A stretch of DNA of 6,695 nt. It comes from an uncultured Lachnospiraceae bacterium (GTDB lineage Bacteria > Bacillota > Clostridia > Lachnospirales > Anaerotignaceae). Where the stretch lies: the NCBI GenBank assembly GCA_944384285.1, contig CALWSX010000108.1:1-6695 (forward strand), written 5' to 3'. Position numbers and translations under genes: made by a program. The number at the start of each line of letters is the position of its first letter. Positions within the stretch are counted from its first letter, which is position 1. Positions 6,438 to 6,695 of the stretch are shown piece after piece. The notes beneath the pieces were generated by a model that saw only the letters and a program-made list of their open reading frames with translations, had not been told where the DNA came from and did no database searches.

Positions 6438-6695
6438 ATGCTTTACGGAACAATTATTAAAGGTATTGGCGGATTCTATTATGTCTCTACAAAAAACGGC
6501 ACTTACGAGTGCCGTGCCAGAGGCATTTTCAGAAAAGATAAAATCAAACCTCTTATAGGTGACTTCGTTGGAATTTCTGTTTTAGACGAGAAAAATAAAA
6601 AAGGCAGTCTTGACGAAATAAAAGAACGAAAAAACGAACTTATAAGACCTACTGTTGCAAATATTGATAAAAGTATAATAGTATTTGCTGTAAAA
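6438..6695 (+). CDS. rsgA: Ribosome small-subunit-dependent GTPase RsgA, 3'-truncated by the window edge
   Basis: The frame is open from the ATG to the window end, giving the first 86 residues of a protein that is usually about 290. RsgA is a circularly permuted GTPase that acts late in 30S subunit maturation. The visible part is the N-terminal OB-fold: GTIIKGIGGFYYV (4-16), CRARGIFR (25-32), PLIGDFVGI (38-46), and then the start of the GTPase domain with the hallmark RPTVANIDKSIIVFAV (70-85). The G motifs themselves lie beyond the window. AGAGGGAG (6422-6429) lies 8 nt before the ATG. The gap to prkC is 19 nt with no terminator, so it belongs to the same operon. In Bacillus subtilis the homologue (CpgA) is phosphorylated by PrkC, matching this gene order. 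Confidence 0.95.
   Translation, partial: MLYGTIIKGIGGFYYVSTKNGTYECRARGIFRKDKIKPLIGDFVGISVLDEKNKKGSLDEIKERKNELIRPTVANIDKSIIVFAVK

Overview
The window comes from an AT-rich, low-GC Gram-positive bacterium, most likely a member of the Clostridia. The evidence is the strong A/T bias, the strong Shine-Dalgarno sequences (AGGAGG and AGAGG types), a clostridial-type DegV protein, and the gene order rsmB-rlmN-stp-prkC-rsgA, which is a classic Firmicutes neighbourhood. The standard genetic code is in use: TGA ends rsmB and the phosphatase gene and is not read through anywhere. All genes are on the + strand.

Layout: positions 1-558 hold the 3' two-thirds of a DegV-family fatty-acid-binding protein gene, closed by a textbook intrinsic terminator (579-606). 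A 240-base AT-rich gap (559-798) follows, with a candidate sigma-A promoter and a short leader. From 799 to the right edge runs one tightly packed transcription unit: rsmB (16S rRNA m5C methyltransferase), rlmN (23S rRNA m2A2503 radical-SAM methyltransferase), a PP2C-family Ser/Thr phosphatase starting at a TTG codon, a membrane Ser/Thr kinase with three PASTA repeats (PrkC/Stk1 type), and the first 86 codons of rsgA (ribosome small-subunit maturation GTPase), which runs off the window. The junctions are 4 nt, 1 nt, a 4-nt ATGA overlap and 19 nt, so co-transcription and translational coupling are likely.

How the genes fit together: three genes act on ribosome maturation (RsmB, RlmN, RsgA) and enclose a phosphatase/kinase pair that senses cell-wall state through extracellular PASTA repeats. 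In Bacillus subtilis the RsgA homologue (CpgA) is a known PrkC substrate, so the arrangement plausibly ties ribosome assembly to wall signalling; here that link is inference from synteny.

I see no mobile element, CRISPR array, tRNA, rRNA or phage gene, and no clearly undescribed system. The points worth a second look are details: altered adenine-pocket residues in the kinase, its extra extracellular tail, an Arg next to a catalytic-site Cys in RsmB, and the rsmB leader.
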